A DNA stretch of 5,942 bases, from contig DUSB01000022.1 of NCBI GenBank assembly GCA_012840625.1, positions 1 through 5,942 of the forward strand. Reading direction: 5' to 3'. The position numbers and the translations under genes are program-made. The DNA comes from Syntrophomonadaceae bacterium (GTDB lineage Bacteria > Bacillota > Syntrophomonadia > Syntrophomonadales > Syntrophomonadaceae). Below are positions 5,265 to 5,942 of the stretch, piece by piece. Numbering within the stretch: the stretch's first letter is position 1; each line of letters starts with the position of its first letter. The notes beneath the pieces were generated by a model. That model made no database searches, was not told where the DNA came from, and saw only the letters and a program-made list of their open reading frames with translations.

Positions 5265-5942
5265 ATGAATTTGCAGAACATACTAACAAATACATGGTTG
5301 ATTCCTTTCCTGCCCTTCCTGGCTTTTGCCTTAATTGGTCTGCTCTTTCACCGCTGGCCAAAATTCTCCGCCTTTCTTTCTATTGCGGCGGTGGCGGGAT
5401 CTTTTGTCCTGTCATTATTAACGGCTATAACGGTGTTTACAGGCCCACAGAACGCAGTTTATGAAGTCGCTGTAAGGTGGCTGGAAATGCCCGGTTTAAA
5501 AGTGGATATGGGCATACTAATCGATCCCTTGGCGGCAGTAATGCTGTTTGTGGTTACTACGGTAGCTTTATTGGTACAGATTTATTCGCTTGGTTATATG
5601 AAGGATGACCCGGGTTTGGCGAGCTATTTTGCTTACCAGAGTATCTTTGCTGGTTCCATGTTAGGTCTGGTGATAGCTAATAACTTCGGGCAGCTTTTTG
5701 TATTCTGGGAATTGGTGGGAATTTGCTCCTACTTATTAATCGGATTCTGGTTTGGACGTAATTCCGCCAAAAATGCTGCTATAAAAGCCTTTGTAACCAA
5801 CCGAATTGGAGATTTTGGTCTTTTACTGGGTATTCTCTTTCTACAGATTATTTTTGGAACCCTTAACTTTAATGAGCTGGCGGGACAGGTGGCCGGTTAT
5901 ACAAACATGGCGGTTCTCATTACCATATCGATACTCCTATTC
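5265..5942 (+). CDS. nuoL: NADH-quinone oxidoreductase subunit L (partial, 5' part)
   Basis: N-terminal 226 codons of the distal antiporter-like (ND5/MrpA family) proton channel subunit; the frame is still open at the window edge. The full family length is about 600-650 residues, so roughly a third is visible. Signatures are the N-terminal PFLPFLAF, WLEMPGLKVDMGILIDPLAAVML (72-94), YSLGYM (107-112), and FWELVGICSYLLIGFWFGR (147-165). The last contains the channel Glu (E149, corresponding to E. coli Glu144). AAIKAFVTNRIGDFGLLLG (171-189) follows, with D183 in the conserved helix. The start is ATG 5265; TAAGG at 5252-5256, overlapping the nuoK stop, lies 8 bases upstream. The essential Lys of the central helices and the lateral helix are outside the window. 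Confidence 0.95.
   Translation, partial: MNLQNILTNTWLIPFLPFLAFALIGLLFHRWPKFSAFLSIAAVAGSFVLSLLTAITVFTGPQNAVYEVAVRWLEMPGLKVDMGILIDPLAAVMLFVVTTVALLVQIYSLGYMKDDPGLASYFAYQSIFAGSMLGLVIANNFGQLFVFWELVGICSYLLIGFWFGRNSAKNAAIKAFVTNRIGDFGLLLGILFLQIIFGTLNFNELAGQVAGYTNMAVLITISILLF

Overview
The window holds the first part of a nuo operon, which encodes proton-pumping NADH dehydrogenase-type complex I. All genes are on the + strand and tightly packed. The order is nuoA, nuoB, nuoC, nuoD, nuoH, nuoI, nuoJ, nuoK and nuoL; nuoL runs off the right edge after 226 codons. The NADH-input genes nuoE, nuoF and nuoG, which in many bacteria lie between nuoD and nuoH, are absent: only 16 bases separate nuoD from nuoH. 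This is the layout of 'ancestral' complex I enzymes that lack the NADH module and take electrons from ferredoxin or another donor. nuoM and nuoN presumably follow beyond the edge.

The organism is probably an anaerobic Firmicute, of the Peptococcaceae/Syntrophomonadaceae kind. The reasons are very strong purine-rich Shine-Dalgarno sites (AAGGAGG types), frequent TTG and GTG starts, separate nuoC and nuoD genes, an operon without nuoEFG, and a moderate base composition. This is inference; no phylogenetic marker was compared.

Layout: bases 1-265 are an AT-rich leader with no recognised gene. It holds a possible promoter, two short inverted repeats and a possible 27-codon leader ORF that begins with TTG behind a good ribosome binding site. 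Bases 266-2680 encode NuoA (membrane) and the NuoB, NuoC and NuoD connecting subunits. Bases 2697-4433 encode NuoH, the membrane subunit at the quinone chamber, and NuoI, which carries two [4Fe-4S] clusters. Bases 4434-5942 encode NuoJ, NuoK and NuoL of the membrane arm. Neighbouring genes overlap or are separated by 0-23 bases, so they are almost certainly co-transcribed and partly translationally coupled.

Working model: electrons enter at NuoI, pass to the terminal N2 cluster in NuoB, and reduce a quinone (probably menaquinone) in the pocket made by NuoD, NuoB, NuoH and NuoA. NuoH, NuoJ, NuoK and NuoL then pass conformational and proton signals along the membrane arm. The most notable details are a roughly 100-residue charged helical C-terminal extension on NuoI, a Gly in NuoA where the family normally has a conserved membrane Glu, and an extra Cys beside the N2 cluster ligands in NuoB. 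I found no mobile element, RNA gene or CRISPR array, and no system beyond this complex I variant.
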